Shown in pieces: positions 15,507 to 24,801 of a DNA stretch of 64,000 bases. The notes beneath the pieces were generated by a model, which saw only the letters and a list, made by a program, of their open reading frames with translations, did not search any database and had not been told where the DNA came from. Source of the DNA: Absicoccus intestinalis (GTDB lineage: Bacteria; Bacillota_I; Bacilli_A; Erysipelotrichales; Erysipelotrichaceae). The stretch lies in contig NZ_JALBUS010000001.1 of the NCBI RefSeq assembly GCF_033971885.1, forward strand, positions 153,629-217,628, in the 5' to 3' direction. A program made the translations under genes and the position numbers. Each line of letters begins with the position of its first letter. Positions within the stretch are counted from its first letter, which is position 1.

Positions 15507-17795
15507 ATGTATGCTTTCGGTATGAAACGAAAAATACATTTGACCATCTTAGTGATCGTTCCCATTTTATTGATCGGTTGTTTAAGCCATGGCTATTGGT
15601 TTGGAAGTCGGGTGGATTGGTTGAATCAACACATTGTCTTTCCTGACTACTATCGCCACATGGTATGGAAATATCATACCCTATGGCCCGAATACTACCC
15701 CCATCTACAAGCCGGATCCAATGCCTTTGCCTTTAGTTATTATGGCTTTATGCGTCCAGACGTACTGCTATCGATCCTCTTGCCTCAAGTATCGATGGCC
15801 ACCATCCTTATTGTCTATATGGTTGGTCTGATCGATCTAGGCGCTATCAGTTGTTATCGATGGCTTTGTGATAAAGGCTATCCATCCAACTGGTGTTTCT
15901 GGAGTGCCTTTTTCTATATCTTCAGTACCGCTGTGATCTTTCAATCCCATCGCCAGATCATGTTTGTCAATTTCCTGCCCTTCTTATTCTTGGCGTTGCA
16001 TGCCATTGATCAAGAAAACTGGCATCCATTGACCCTATGGCTGGTCCTCATTGTATTCCACAGTTATTTTTTCAGCATGGCCGCCTTTATCGTTTGTTTT
16101 TTGACCATTCGCATTGAAAAGAAACAATGGAAATGCACACCCTTCCTTTTTGCGATAGGGATTAGCGCCATCCTTTGGCTCCCATCGCTTCTCTATATTA
16201 TTGAAAATAAACGGACCGGACCCAGTCCATCTCTGATCCAATTATTTTTGCCCGATGGTCGTATGAAAAGCTTATTCTACGATCCCTATGGATGTGGATT
16301 GACCATGATGGCTTGGATCGCAATCATCACCCACACCAAACAAGAGAAAAAAGTCTATGCCTGGATCGTAGTGGTTTGCATGCTCTTTCCTTTAGCTAGC
16401 TACATACTCAATGGCTTTCTCTATGCACGCGTCAAAATATTGATCGTTTTCCTACCATGGATCTGTCTGTTATTGGTCGATGTCTTTGAACAACACATCG
16501 ACATATGGATGTGGCCATTGATCGTTTTGCCCATCTTCTTTCAGACCCAACCGGTATGGCTCATGTTGGATACGTATTTCTGTGTCTGTTTGTTGAAACG
16601 AAACAAAGGAAGATGGCTCTATCTATCGGTTCCGTTGATTGCTGTACTTTGCACCAATACACCTTCCACCTTTGTTTCACCGCAAACCTATCAAAAGATC
16701 ACCCAGAACATCCAAGTCCCTGCCGGACGAACAGCGTATTTTTCACATAGCTATCGAACCGTCAATCGCATCTATGACCTGCAAGCTCCCCGATTGAGTG
16801 CTTATTCTTCCACGTATAATAAACGCTACAATCATTTCTTCTATGATGTGATGAAAAATCCCATGGTGGCCAAACATCGAACGGGCATGATGGATGCTCC
16901 CAATCGGTTCTTTGAACAAATGATGGGGATCCAAAATATCGTGACAAAAGGCCCCCTACCCGCTGGTTATCACTGGATCGATACCCAAAAGGGCCACCGA
17001 ATCGGCCAAAATAAAAACGTCTTGCCCCTGGCCTATGTGACCCACACAACCATGAATCAAAAGATGTATGATCACTTGCCTTGGATCCAACGCCTGGATA
17101 CGTTAATCGAACGGCCCTTGGTTTCCAACAGTCAGCCAACACCTTATACCTCAAAGATCCAATTGGCAGCCACTCTGCCAAACCAAAATATGCATTCGAA
17201 ACACACCACGATAAAGACAATCGATATACCGACCATCAAAAACAAACAAATTGTGATCATTGATTTTAAGGTCAAACCCAAAGATCCGACCAAGACCACA
17301 ACCATTACCATCAATGGCATTAAAAATCGATTATCCAGCATTCATTCACCGTACTACAATCACAACACGCATTTTGTCTATATCCTGAGTCAAAATCATA
17401 GAAATGGCCATGTATCGATTCAATTGTCCAAAGGAAATTATCAACTTCAAGACATCCAGATCCATGTCCGTACGGCAAACTTTCAACCGCAAATACAAAA
17501 AGTGACATCCCTGCCCTTGAAAGATCACGAAGTCTATGCCGGCCATGTCCAACTGAATCAGAAAGGCTATTTGATCACCAGCCTGGCCTATCAAAACGGA
17601 TATACCTGTAGGGTAGATGGTAAAATCGTGCAACCAAAATTGGTAAATACAGCTTTTGTGGGTATTCCCCTATCCAAAGGGACCCATACCATTCGTATAT
17701 CGTATCACGCACCGGGCTTTCATGCCGGTTTATGCATCAGTTCGATCAGCCTGCTGATCTATATATTAAGGAGGAAGATTTATGCATTGCATTAG
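15507..17795 (+). CDS. YfhO-family membrane glycosyltransferase
   Basis: A 762-aa polytopic protein with about 11-13 membrane helices in the first 420 residues and a large extracytoplasmic C-terminal region ending in a final helix. The N-terminal loop SRVDWLNQHIVFPDYYRH and the GSNAFAFSYYG segment fit the YfhO family. In Bacillus subtilis YfhO works with CsbB to add GlcNAc to lipoteichoic acid outside the cell. Here it overlaps a GtrB-type transferase, supporting the same division of labour. An in-frame ATG at 15522 (MKRKIH) is an equally plausible start. Confidence 0.82.
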   Translation: MYAFGMKRKIHLTILVIVPILLIGCLSHGYWFGSRVDWLNQHIVFPDYYRHMVWKYHTLWPEYYPHLQAGSNAFAFSYYGFMRPDVLLSILLPQVSMATILIVYMVGLIDLGAISCYRWLCDKGYPSNWCFWSAFFYIFSTAVIFQSHRQIMFVNFLPFLFLALHAIDQENWHPLTLWLVLIVFHSYFFSMAAFIVCFLTIRIEKKQWKCTPFLFAIGISAILWLPSLLYIIENKRTGPSPSLIQLFLPDGRMKSLFYDPYGCGLTMMAWIAIITHTKQEKKVYAWIVVVCMLFPLASYILNGFLYARVKILIVFLPWICLLLVDVFEQHIDIWMWPLIVLPIFFQTQPVWLMLDTYFCVCLLKRNKGRWLYLSVPLIAVLCTNTPSTFVSPQTYQKITQNIQVPAGRTAYFSHSYRTVNRIYDLQAPRLSAYSSTYNKRYNHFFYDVMKNPMVAKHRTGMMDAPNRFFEQMMGIQNIVTKGPLPAGYHWIDTQKGHRIGQNKNVLPLAYVTHTTMNQKMYDHLPWIQRLDTLIERPLVSNSQPTPYTSKIQLAATLPNQNMHSKHTTIKTIDIPTIKNKQIVIIDFKVKPKDPTKTTTITINGIKNRLSSIHSPYYNHNTHFVYILSQNHRNGHVSIQLSKGNYQLQDIQIHVRTANFQPQIQKVTSLPLKDHEVYAGHVQLNQKGYLITSLAYQNGYTCRVDGKIVQPKLVNTAFVGIPLSKGTHTIRISYHAPGFHAGLCISSISLLIYILRRKIYALH

Positions 17796-18666
17796 TGTTA
17801 TTGTTCCCTGCTTCAATGAAGAAGATGTGCTCCAAGCCTTTCATCAAGAAGTCACCAAAGAACTACAAACCATTGATCATACAACCTATGAACTCATCTT
17901 TGTGAACGATGGCAGTAGCGACCATACCCAAGATATCTTGGAAAGTTTATCACAAGTGGATCCACATTGTTCGTACTATACGTTTTCTCGCAATTTTGGC
18001 AAAGAAGCCGCTATGTATGCCGGCCTTAAACAAGCCAAGGGCGATCTGGTCGTCATCATGGATGCCGATCTCCAACATCCACCACGCCTTTTAAAACCTA
18101 TGGCCCATGCGATCCTGGATGAACATTATGATTGTTGTGCAGGCAAACGCATCGACCGTCAAGGCGAAGGCAAATTACGAAACTTCCTATCGCACTCGTT
18201 CTATAAGATCATTCATATGCAAGATGGAGCCGGTGATTTTCGCATGATGTCCCGTCAAATGGTGGATGCCATCTTGGAATGCAAAGAATACAATCGCTAT
18301 ATGAAAGGCATCTTCTCTTTTGTAGGCTTTGACACCAAATGGATTCCTTTCCATAATGTCGAACGGGTAGGAGGCCGCTCCAAATGGAATTTGAAAAGCC
18401 TATTTACCTATGCCCTACAAGGCATCTACTCCTTTTCCGATGCCCCCATTCAATGGTGTATGGGGATTGGCCTTATCAGCCTGCTTGCTTCGTTTGTCTT
18501 TTTACCCATACGACCCATCGTCTTCTTTTTGATGTTCTTTGGCGGTCTACAGATCCTTTGCCTTTCGGCGATAGGTGAATATGCATCCAAATGTTACTTG
18601 GAAAGTAAAAATCGACCAATTTATATCATCAAAAAACAAAGTCAAGCAAGGGAAATCCAAAAATGA
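17782..18666 (+). CDS. GtrB/CsbB-type polyprenyl-phosphate glycosyltransferase
   Basis: GT2 enzyme expected to load a sugar onto undecaprenyl phosphate at the inner membrane face. The 294-aa protein has VIVPCFNEED (residues 6-15), the nucleotide-sugar metal site MDADLQHPPRL, and RVGGRSKWNLKSL, typical of DPM1/GtrB proteins, followed by two C-terminal membrane helices. A strong Shine-Dalgarno AGGAGG precedes the ATG. It overlaps yfhO by 14 bp and gtrA by 4 bp. Confidence 0.93.
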   Translation: MHCISVIVPCFNEEDVLQAFHQEVTKELQTIDHTTYELIFVNDGSSDHTQDILESLSQVDPHCSYYTFSRNFGKEAAMYAGLKQAKGDLVVIMDADLQHPPRLLKPMAHAILDEHYDCCAGKRIDRQGEGKLRNFLSHSFYKIIHMQDGAGDFRMMSRQMVDAILECKEYNRYMKGIFSFVGFDTKWIPFHNVERVGGRSKWNLKSLFTYALQGIYSFSDAPIQWCMGIGLISLLASFVFLPIRPIVFFLMFFGGLQILCLSAIGEYASKCYLESKNRPIYIIKKQSQAREIQK

Positions 18667-19076
18667 CAAAATGGATCGATAAAACCACTGGCCGATTTAT
18701 CTTGGTGGGTTGCATCAATACCATATTTGGCACTTCCATCATGTTTATTGCCTATAATCGAATGGGCTTATCCTATTGGCTTTCCAGTGCCTCCAACTAC
18801 TTTTTTGGCAGCATCCTCAGTTACCTCTTAAACAAATATTTTACCTTTGAAAAAAAGGACAAAGACATCCACGATGTGATTCCCTTTGCCCTGAATATTA
18901 CGATCTGTTATCTATTGGCCTATGGCCTGGCCAAACCCTTGGTTGTCTATCTGTTAAAAGGCATGTCACGAACCATTTGTGAAAATGGCGCCATGCTTGT
19001 TGGCATGTGCCTCTTTGTGGGCCTGAACTATTTTGGCCAACGCTATCTCGTGTTCAAAAAAAGGGAACGAACCTAA
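18663..19076 (+). CDS. GtrA-family membrane protein (putative lipid-sugar flippase)
   Basis: A 137-aa, four-helix GtrA/DPMS-like protein starting with the typical RFILVGCINTIFGT and containing LLNKYFTFEKK. GtrA proteins are thought to move polyprenyl-linked sugars across the membrane. With GtrB and YfhO it completes a three-part extracytoplasmic glycosylation system. Its 3' end contains the left arm region of the proBA terminator, so the two convergent operons share this stretch. Confidence 0.92.
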   Translation: MTKWIDKTTGRFILVGCINTIFGTSIMFIAYNRMGLSYWLSSASNYFFGSILSYLLNKYFTFEKKDKDIHDVIPFALNITICYLLAYGLAKPLVVYLLKGMSRTICENGAMLVGMCLFVGLNYFGQRYLVFKKRERT

Positions 19077-19087
19077 TCGTTCCCTTT
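19056..19087 (-). terminator. Terminator between gtrA and proA (strong on minus strand)
   Basis: Stem AAAGGGAACGA/TCGTTCCCTTT (19060-19070 with 19077-19087), 6-nt loop. A seven-U tract on the minus strand (19056-19062) terminates proBA. On the plus strand only a short U-run follows. Confidence 0.85.
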
Positions 19088-19091
19088 GCCC

Positions 19092-20321
19092 CTATTCTCG
19101 AATCTGACCATTTCCATAAATCTCATACTTGGTCGAACACATTTCCGAAAGACCAATGGGTCCTCGTGCATGCAACTTTTGGGTACTAATACCGACTTCT
19201 GCACCAAACCCAAATTGACCGCCATCCGTAAACCGCGTCGATGCATTTTGATAGACACAAGCCGAATCCAAGGCATCCATAAAATATTGGGCCCGCTTGT
19301 CATCTTTGGTCACGATACATTCCGAATGCTTCGTAGAATACGTATAAATATGTTCAATGGCCTCATTCATCGAATCCACGACTTTGATATTGATCTTATA
19401 GTCATCGTATTCCGTCGCATAGTTTTCTTTTGTGGCCATTTCACCCGGGATATATTGTAGACTTCTCGCATCACCAAAGACTTGAACTTTCGCAAACATA
19501 GGTGCAAGTCGAGTTAAAAATTCTTTGGCAACATCAGTATGCACCAAGATGGTTTCGATCGCATTGCACACACTTGGTCTTTGTAGCTTGGCATTTTGCG
19601 CAATTTGAAGCGCCATATCAATATCCGCCTCTTTATCCACATACAAATGACACAATCCAGCCCCGGTTTCGATCACTGGAACTTTCGCATTTTGGACAAC
19701 ATGCTGGATCAATCCCTTACCACCACGAGGAATGATGACATCGACATGTTCACGATCGGTGATCAATTCTGTGACCACTTCATGATCGATCGCATCGATC
19801 ATGTAGATCGGTGATACCGGCAAGATATCAGCAATCGCTTCTTGCATGACTTGGGCCAAAGCCATATTGGAATAATATGCTTCTTTACCACCCTTTAAGA
19901 TACAAACATTGTTGGTCTTGATACAAATAGCAGCAATATCGACCGTCACATTGGGACGGGCTTCATATACAACTCCCACCGTACCAATCGGGATCCGAAT
20001 TTGTTTGATACGTAAACCATTGGGACGATCCATTTCCCGAATCACCTGACCAATCGGATCAGACAGATGAGCAACCATCCGAACGCCCTCACTCATTTCT
20101 TGGATCCGCTGTGGACTCAATAATAAACGATCCATCATCGCTGCAGAAATACCATTTTCCTTCGCTTGGGCGATATCTTTTTGATTGGCTTGTAAGATTC
20201 GATCTTGTTGATCGATCAGTTTTTGAGCAATGGCATGCAACGCCTGGATCTTCGTATCGGTATCAACCATTTGAAAAGTACGACAAGCATTTTTAGCTTC
20301 TGTTAGTAATTGTTCAATCAT
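19092..20321 (-). CDS. proA: Glutamate-5-semialdehyde dehydrogenase
   Basis: NADPH-dependent reduction of gamma-glutamyl phosphate, the second step of proline synthesis. The 409-aa aldehyde-dehydrogenase-fold protein has the catalytic cysteine in RPSVCNAIET, the NADP region VVYEARPNVT and KGGKEAYYSN, and the C-terminal ARGPIGLSEM. The ATG at 20321 is used, with GGAG eight bases upstream; a GTG at 20330 would be too close. It overlaps proB by 8 bp. Confidence 0.96.
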   Translation of the reverse strand: MIEQLLTEAKNACRTFQMVDTDTKIQALHAIAQKLIDQQDRILQANQKDIAQAKENGISAAMMDRLLLSPQRIQEMSEGVRMVAHLSDPIGQVIREMDRPNGLRIKQIRIPIGTVGVVYEARPNVTVDIAAICIKTNNVCILKGGKEAYYSNMALAQVMQEAIADILPVSPIYMIDAIDHEVVTELITDREHVDVIIPRGGKGLIQHVVQNAKVPVIETGAGLCHLYVDKEADIDMALQIAQNAKLQRPSVCNAIETILVHTDVAKEFLTRLAPMFAKVQVFGDARSLQYIPGEMATKENYATEYDDYKINIKVVDSMNEAIEHIYTYSTKHSECIVTKDDKRAQYFMDALDSACVYQNASTRFTDGGQFGFGAEVGISTQKLHARGPIGLSEMCSTKYEIYGNGQIRE

Positions 20322-21450
20322 GTTTTTCACTCCGTTTCACTAATACCATATTGTTGGCATGAACCACTTCATCATAATCATGCTCCCCTAAAATGGATTC
20401 GATCTCATTGGTTTTCTTCCCTTTGATTCGATCAATTTCTTCCTTGGAGTAATTCGAAATTCCCTTCGCTAACTTGGTTCCCTTTTCATCGATGATATCG
20501 ACAATATTGGACATAGAAAAATCACCCGATACCGCAAGGATGCCCGATGGCAACAAGCTTTTATGATGACGTAAGGCTCGCGCACAACCAGCATCCACGA
20601 TGATACATCCCTTAGACCACGTTTGGTACATGATCCAAAGTTGTCGTGCATTTAAATTTCGGCCTATATCTCCATGAAATACAGTACCAACCGGTTTGCC
20701 ATCCAATAAATCCAATAACACATGGGGGGTCTGGCCATTGACGATGGCCATATCACATCCATATTCCGTACAAATCTTGGCAGCTCTTAATTTGGTGATC
20801 ATGCCGCCTGTACCCATTTGCGTATCAGTATCACTGGCCATCCCTTCAATTTCGTGATTGACCTCATCCACTTCCTCGATCAATTGGGCATCGGGATAGA
20901 CATGGGGATTTTTATCGTATAAACCATCAATATCACTAATCAAAACAACCAGATCAGCATTGACGATGGGAACCACCAAAGCCGCCATCGTATCGTTATC
21001 CCCTACCTTGATCTCATCGACCGCTAAAGTATCGTTTTCATTGATGATCGGAACAACCTTATATTTAATTAAGCTTTGCATCGCATGATAGAAATTCAAT
21101 AATCGTTTTCGATCATCAAAATCATCATGATTCATCAAGATCTGCGCACTCTTGAGATGAAAGAGTTGAAACAAATCTTCATAGATCTTCATCAACGAAG
21201 CTTGCCCAATGGCCGCCAACGCTTGTTTTTCCGGAATGGTCTCAGGCTTTTTGTGCAACTGCATGGCTTTCATGCCCGCTGAAATGGCCCCACTTGAAAC
21301 CAAAGTCACTTGAATGCCTCGTTGACGAATATGCGCAATTTGTTGGACCAAGCCAAGAATGCGTTGGGAATCAATGTTCCCTTTTTCATCGCACAAGGAA
21401 GAAGATCCCACTTTAACGATCAGATGTTTGATATGAGAAAAATCTCGCAT
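20314..21450 (-). CDS. proB: Glutamate 5-kinase with C-terminal PUA domain
   Basis: First, feedback-regulated step of proline synthesis. The 378-aa protein has an amino-acid kinase domain (KVGSSSL near residue 10, SSGAISAGM, INENDTLAVDEI, GTGGMITKLRAA) and a PUA domain in the last 100 residues. The ATG at 21450 follows AAGGAG by 6 bp. A frame open to 21696 would add 82 residues overlapping the divergent RidA-like gene and its promoter and is not used. Confidence 0.96.
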   Translation of the reverse strand: MRDFSHIKHLIVKVGSSSLCDEKGNIDSQRILGLVQQIAHIRQRGIQVTLVSSGAISAGMKAMQLHKKPETIPEKQALAAIGQASLMKIYEDLFQLFHLKSAQILMNHDDFDDRKRLLNFYHAMQSLIKYKVVPIINENDTLAVDEIKVGDNDTMAALVVPIVNADLVVLISDIDGLYDKNPHVYPDAQLIEEVDEVNHEIEGMASDTDTQMGTGGMITKLRAAKICTEYGCDMAIVNGQTPHVLLDLLDGKPVGTVFHGDIGRNLNARQLWIMYQTWSKGCIIVDAGCARALRHHKSLLPSGILAVSGDFSMSNIVDIIDEKGTKLAKGISNYSKEEIDRIKGKKTNEIESILGEHDYDEVVHANNMVLVKRSEKHD

Positions 21451-21470
21451 GCTAACTCCTTTTTCTTGCA

Positions 21471-21500
21471 TTGACAAACCCAAAATCTCTATCCTATGAT
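21471..21500 (+). promoter_or_regulatory. Promoter of the RidA-like gene
   Basis: TTGACA (21471-21476), 18-bp spacer, TATGAT (21495-21500), 25 bp upstream of the ATG at 21525. The TTG of an upstream-extended frame is in fact this -35 box. Confidence 0.75.
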
Positions 21501-21524
21501 TACATAAGAAAGAAGGTAACTTGT

Positions 21525-21989
21525 ATGTTAATTGAAAAACGTTTGGAAGAATTAGGCATCGAATTGCCAGAAAGCAGCGAACCCAAAGCCATGTATATTC
21601 CATGTAAACAAGCCGGTAACTTGTTGTTTGTATCCGGTCAACTGCCTTGTAAATTGGATGGCAGTCTAGCCTATACCGGTAAGTTGGGTGATCCACTCAC
21701 ATTGGAACAAGGCCAAGAATGTGCCCGTTTGTGCATCATCAATATGTTGTCTGCCGTCAAATACCAAGTAGGTGATCTCGATCTTGTTAAGTCGGTCGTC
21801 AAGCTACAAGCTTTTGTCGCCAGCAAGACTGGTTTTGATCAACAACATCTTGTAACCAATGGTGCTAGTGAATTGTTGTTTGATATATTTGGTCAAAATG
21901 GCACCCATGCACGTACGGCTGTTGGCATCAATCAATTGCCAATGGACGCTCCCATTGAAATTGAAGCCATCTTTGAACTACAAGATTAG
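21525..21989 (+). CDS. RidA/YjgF-like protein
   Basis: RidA-superfamily proteins hydrolyse reactive enamine/imine intermediates. The 154-aa protein shows NLLFVSGQLPC, LEQGQECARLCIINMLSAVK, and ARTAVGINQLPMDAPIEIEAIFE, where Arg is the substrate-carboxylate ligand of the family. It belongs to the longer YjgF-like branch (about 150 aa), whose substrate is uncertain. The ATG at 21525 follows AGAAGG. It is monocistronic between its promoter and a terminator. Confidence 0.87.
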   Translation: MLIEKRLEELGIELPESSEPKAMYIPCKQAGNLLFVSGQLPCKLDGSLAYTGKLGDPLTLEQGQECARLCIINMLSAVKYQVGDLDLVKSVVKLQAFVASKTGFDQQHLVTNGASELLFDIFGQNGTHARTAVGINQLPMDAPIEIEAIFELQD

Positions 21990-22013
21990 ATGCATCCAAG
22001 ATGCATCTTTTTT
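21989..22013 (+). terminator. Terminator of the RidA-like gene
   Basis: Perfect stem GATGCAT/ATGCATC (21989-21995 with 22001-22007), 5-nt loop, six-U tract (22008-22013). Confidence 0.9.
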
Positions 22014-22491
22014 AATCCGAAGACGAACTTTTCTTTGTGGAAGAAGAGGAAGAACTCGTATCCTGACCAAGCTTTGCCAACTGATCTTGCAGCTCCACGA
22101 TCTTTTGGGCCTGCTCTTTATTTTCTTTATTCAATTTCGCGATTTCCTTATCATACGACGTATCCGATTTGGATTGCTCCTGCTTTAACTTTTTGACTTG
22201 TTTGGTCAATTTTTGATTCTTTTTTTCTAAAGCCGTAATCTCCGCATTTTTGGATACCCGCAATTGATTCATAAAATAAATACTGGAACCACCCACGACC
22301 AATAATGTCACGATCATACCAATCATCACATAATGAAACACCTTTTTCTTATCGGTCTTGACCACGGTCTCGACTTTTTTATGCACCTTGGTTGTTTCCG
22401 TAACAGCTTCTTCCGGATATAAATATTCACCACATTTTTCACAATATCGGCGACGATCATCATTTTCATGACCGCAATTCTTACAAATCAT
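22012..22491 (-). CDS. Zinc-ribbon membrane protein with coiled coil
   Basis: A 159-aa protein: N-terminal zinc ribbon CKNCGHEN...CEKCGEY (Cys3, 6 and a second CxxC about 14 residues on), a single membrane helix (about residues 55-76), then a Lys/Glu/Gln-rich coiled coil to about residue 145 and a Ser-rich tail. Start at 22491, preceded by GGGGGA; it overlaps the upstream patatin gene by 11 bp. Function unknown; the topology suggests a cytoplasmic ribbon and an outer coiled coil. Confidence 0.78.
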   Translation of the reverse strand: MICKNCGHENDDRRRYCEKCGEYLYPEEAVTETTKVHKKVETVVKTDKKKVFHYVMIGMIVTLLVVGGSSIYFMNQLRVSKNAEITALEKKNQKLTKQVKKLKQEQSKSDTSYDKEIAKLNKENKEQAQKIVELQDQLAKLGQDTSSSSSSTKKSSSSD

Positions 22492-23479
22492 TTCGATTCC
22501 CCCTATGTAAGTACGCTTGTAAAGCTGGGATACATCGTTTCCCATCGGCATAGCCTAAATAATAGATTTCAGCCAATCGTGTCGTATCTTTTTCCAATCG
22601 ACCAATATCGATTGGCTGCGATGGACTGATCATGAAGATACGCCCATCATTGCGTAATTGTTCCAATTCATTACACTGACTATTATACCGCATATCCCCT
22701 TCTTCTAACACCTTAACTAAGTTCGGATAGTTTAAATACCGTGCCCGGATCATCGCATTGTGATTGGGCTCTTGCGGATAACGAAATTCAATATCCCGCG
22801 TCCGGACAACGACAATATTTTGAAACGCATGATCCAAAGCCCATTGATACGGAATGGCACAAGCACATCCACCATCTAGATAGGGTTGTCCTTCGATTTC
22901 GACCATTTGCGAGACATACGGCATCGAAGCCGAAGCTGCGACTGCCCCAATGATATCCTTACAAACCCCTTTTTTCATATATTCAGCTTTTCCCGTTTTA
23001 CAATTGGTCACCACCGCAATGAAATCGCGATTGGGCGCATTAAAACGCGCCATATCGACTGGCCATTCATTATTGAGTTCCAACATCGCAAAATCAAAAC
23101 CAATGATGCCATGATTGGTTCGCATCGCTTGCAGGCCCACATATCGATCATCATTTCGATACTTCAAATTGATATACGCACTCCGACCAATTTGGCCACA
23201 AACATATCCGACCCCATTCATTGCACCGGCCGAAACCCCAATGGTCGTACGCAAATTGATATCGGCTTCCATCAAAGCATCCAAAACGCCCGATGTATAA
23301 CACCCACGAAAGGCCCCGCCCTCTAAGACCATACAACCTTCCGTAATCTGATTCGAAGCCATTCCACGAGGCAGATCATTCAAATTGGCATAGGTCCGAA
23401 CTTGACGGTCGTATTGCACTTTTTTAACAACTTGTTTTGTTTTGTCTCTTAAATCATCAATGGCAGTAAATTTATTCAT
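22481..23479 (-). CDS. Patatin-like phospholipase (YjjU-type)
   Basis: A 332-aa patatin with LEGGAFRGCYTSGVLDAL (oxyanion loop), nucleophile in GVSAGAMNG and DGGCACAIP carrying the catalytic Asp. An N-terminal extension of about 45 residues precedes the domain. It is a clear paralogue of the 26.8-kb patatin: both contain GCMVLEGGAFR, LDALM-ADINL, GQIGRSA and NLKYR. The substrate is unknown. It precedes the zinc-ribbon membrane protein in one transcription unit. Confidence 0.9.
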   Translation of the reverse strand: MNKFTAIDDLRDKTKQVVKKVQYDRQVRTYANLNDLPRGMASNQITEGCMVLEGGAFRGCYTSGVLDALMEADINLRTTIGVSAGAMNGVGYVCGQIGRSAYINLKYRNDDRYVGLQAMRTNHGIIGFDFAMLELNNEWPVDMARFNAPNRDFIAVVTNCKTGKAEYMKKGVCKDIIGAVAASASMPYVSQMVEIEGQPYLDGGCACAIPYQWALDHAFQNIVVVRTRDIEFRYPQEPNHNAMIRARYLNYPNLVKVLEEGDMRYNSQCNELEQLRNDGRIFMISPSQPIDIGRLEKDTTRLAEIYYLGYADGKRCIPALQAYLHRGNRNDL

Positions 23480-23494
23480 GTTCCTATAGTACCA

Positions 23495-23522
23495 TAAAAA
23501 AAGTGCCTAAACATTAGACACT
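23495..23522 (-). terminator. Terminator of the aldolase/YjbQ/TPI/MBL operon
   Basis: Stem AGTG-CTA/TAG-CACT (23502-23522) with one mismatch and a minus-strand U-tract at 23496-23502. It overlaps the end of the MBL-fold gene. Confidence 0.65.
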
Positions 23523-24128
23523 CTTTTCAAAAAGAATAATTTCCGAAGGGGAATCTTTCGTGTAAGTATATACAGAATCAACCACATGGACGTTTGCACA
23601 TAAAGAGACAAAATCATCGATCGAAGCTATTTCCGGATAGCCTTTCTTACCAAAGCGTGCATGCATCGGCAAGATGACACGAGGTTGGTACACATCGATC
23701 AGGGTCTTAGCTTCCAAAGCGGAGATCGTATAATAGCCACCCACTGGAATCATCCAGACATCGCAATCTTGCAGTGGGTCCATTTGACAAATACAGCCAA
23801 GATCACCCAAATGCGCGATTCGATAGCCATCGGCCTCTAAGATCGTCACCTGATTTTTTCCCCGATGTTTGCCTTGATGATGGTCATGAAAACTATCCAC
23901 AAAATGAAGGGTCCATGGATTGGATCCTGGTTGGATCGTGACTTGAGAAAGCCCATGATGATCGGCATGATCATGCGAACAATGTACGTCATTGGCCAAA
24001 AGATGTAAAGGAGGATAGCCCGGTACACTCCCTGTCACATAGGGATCCAACACCATGGTATAGTCTTTATACGTCACTTGAAAACAACTATGACCCCACC
24101 AACGGAAAGAAACACCTTTATCTTTCAT
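23514..24128 (-). CDS. MBL-fold metallo-hydrolase (UlaG-like)
   Basis: A 204-aa metallo-beta-lactamase-fold protein: WWGHSCFQV, metal motif SHDHADHH (HxHxDH-type), GDLGCI, and HARFGKKGYPE with the late histidine. This compact, L-ascorbate-6-phosphate lactonase-like type often lacks a defined substrate. ATG at 24128 is used because the GTG-started longer form would overlap the TPI gene by 50 bp; overlap here is 11 bp. Last gene of a sugar-phosphate-type operon, so a phosphosugar lactone is a reasonable guess. Confidence 0.83.
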   Translation of the reverse strand: MKDKGVSFRWWGHSCFQVTYKDYTMVLDPYVTGSVPGYPPLHLLANDVHCSHDHADHHGLSQVTIQPGSNPWTLHFVDSFHDHHQGKHRGKNQVTILEADGYRIAHLGDLGCICQMDPLQDCDVWMIPVGGYYTISALEAKTLIDVYQPRVILPMHARFGKKGYPEIASIDDFVSLCANVHVVDSVYTYTKDSPSEIILFEKSV

Positions 24129-24798
24129 TCCAAGCTTTGACAATGGCTTCCGCCATTTCACGAACACGTACTTTTGGATCTGGCGCTTTCAAGATACCCG
24201 AAGTAGCCCCTGTACCATCGGCCCCTAATTTGACCACATTGTAACAATCATCGGCCGTGGATACACCCGAAGCAATCATGACTAGGACATCTGGATCAAT
24301 TTCTGCAATGGCCTTGCACGTATCGGTCGTATACGAATCATCAGCTACTTGTCCGGTACCAATCAAATCGGTTGGTTCGGCTAAAACGATATCGGGTTTC
24401 ATACACGAAACGGCTTTGGCTTCGGTTACCGAATCGGCACAAACGATGGAAATCAAGCCGAGTTCTTTGGCCCGATTGATGGTCTTATATAAATCACTCA
24501 AAGTTTTGGGATTTTCTGCATGGTTCAAGAATAAGGCACCAGCTCCTGCTTCTTTTAACGACTCACCTAAGACATGTCCCATGCCACGTCCCGGGGTCAA
24601 TGGATCCATCGATTGGGCGGTCACGATCACATGTTGGGTATGTTCTTTGATCATGCGAATATCCGCATAAGGGCACGTAAAGAAAATCGTTAGCCCCGTA
24701 TCGGCTGCCACTTTATCGGAAGCAATGGCTAGATCCAAACTTTCTTTTCCATATAAATAGGATTTGGGATTGACGACTAAAAAAGGTTTTCTTTCCAT
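24118..24798 (-). CDS. Archaeal-type triose-phosphate isomerase
   Basis: Interconverts dihydroxyacetone phosphate and glyceraldehyde 3-phosphate. At 226 aa it is of the short archaeal-type subfamily rather than the 250-aa bacterial TpiA. Visible: VNPKSY (catalytic Lys), FLNHAEN (catalytic His), LAEPTDLIGTG (catalytic Glu) and ASGVSTADD with GADGTGATSGI as the phosphate-binding loops. It sits with a class II aldolase, so together they could split a ketose bisphosphate and equilibrate the trioses. It starts 3 bp after yjbQ. Confidence 0.85.
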   Translation of the reverse strand: MERKPFLVVNPKSYLYGKESLDLAIASDKVAADTGLTIFFTCPYADIRMIKEHTQHVIVTAQSMDPLTPGRGMGHVLGESLKEAGAGALFLNHAENPKTLSDLYKTINRAKELGLISIVCADSVTEAKAVSCMKPDIVLAEPTDLIGTGQVADDSYTTDTCKAIAEIDPDVLVMIASGVSTADDCYNVVKLGADGTGATSGILKAPDPKVRVREMAEAIVKAWNER

Positions 24799-24801
24799 AT
24801 C

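Noticed and set aside
17081..17263. Short open frames inside the yfhO gene on both strands
   Set aside because: All are shadows of the long, well-supported YfhO-family frame.
21451..21696. 82-residue N-terminal extension of ProB
   Set aside because: It would cover the promoter and the beginning of the RidA-like gene, and the ATG at 21450 has a good ribosome site.
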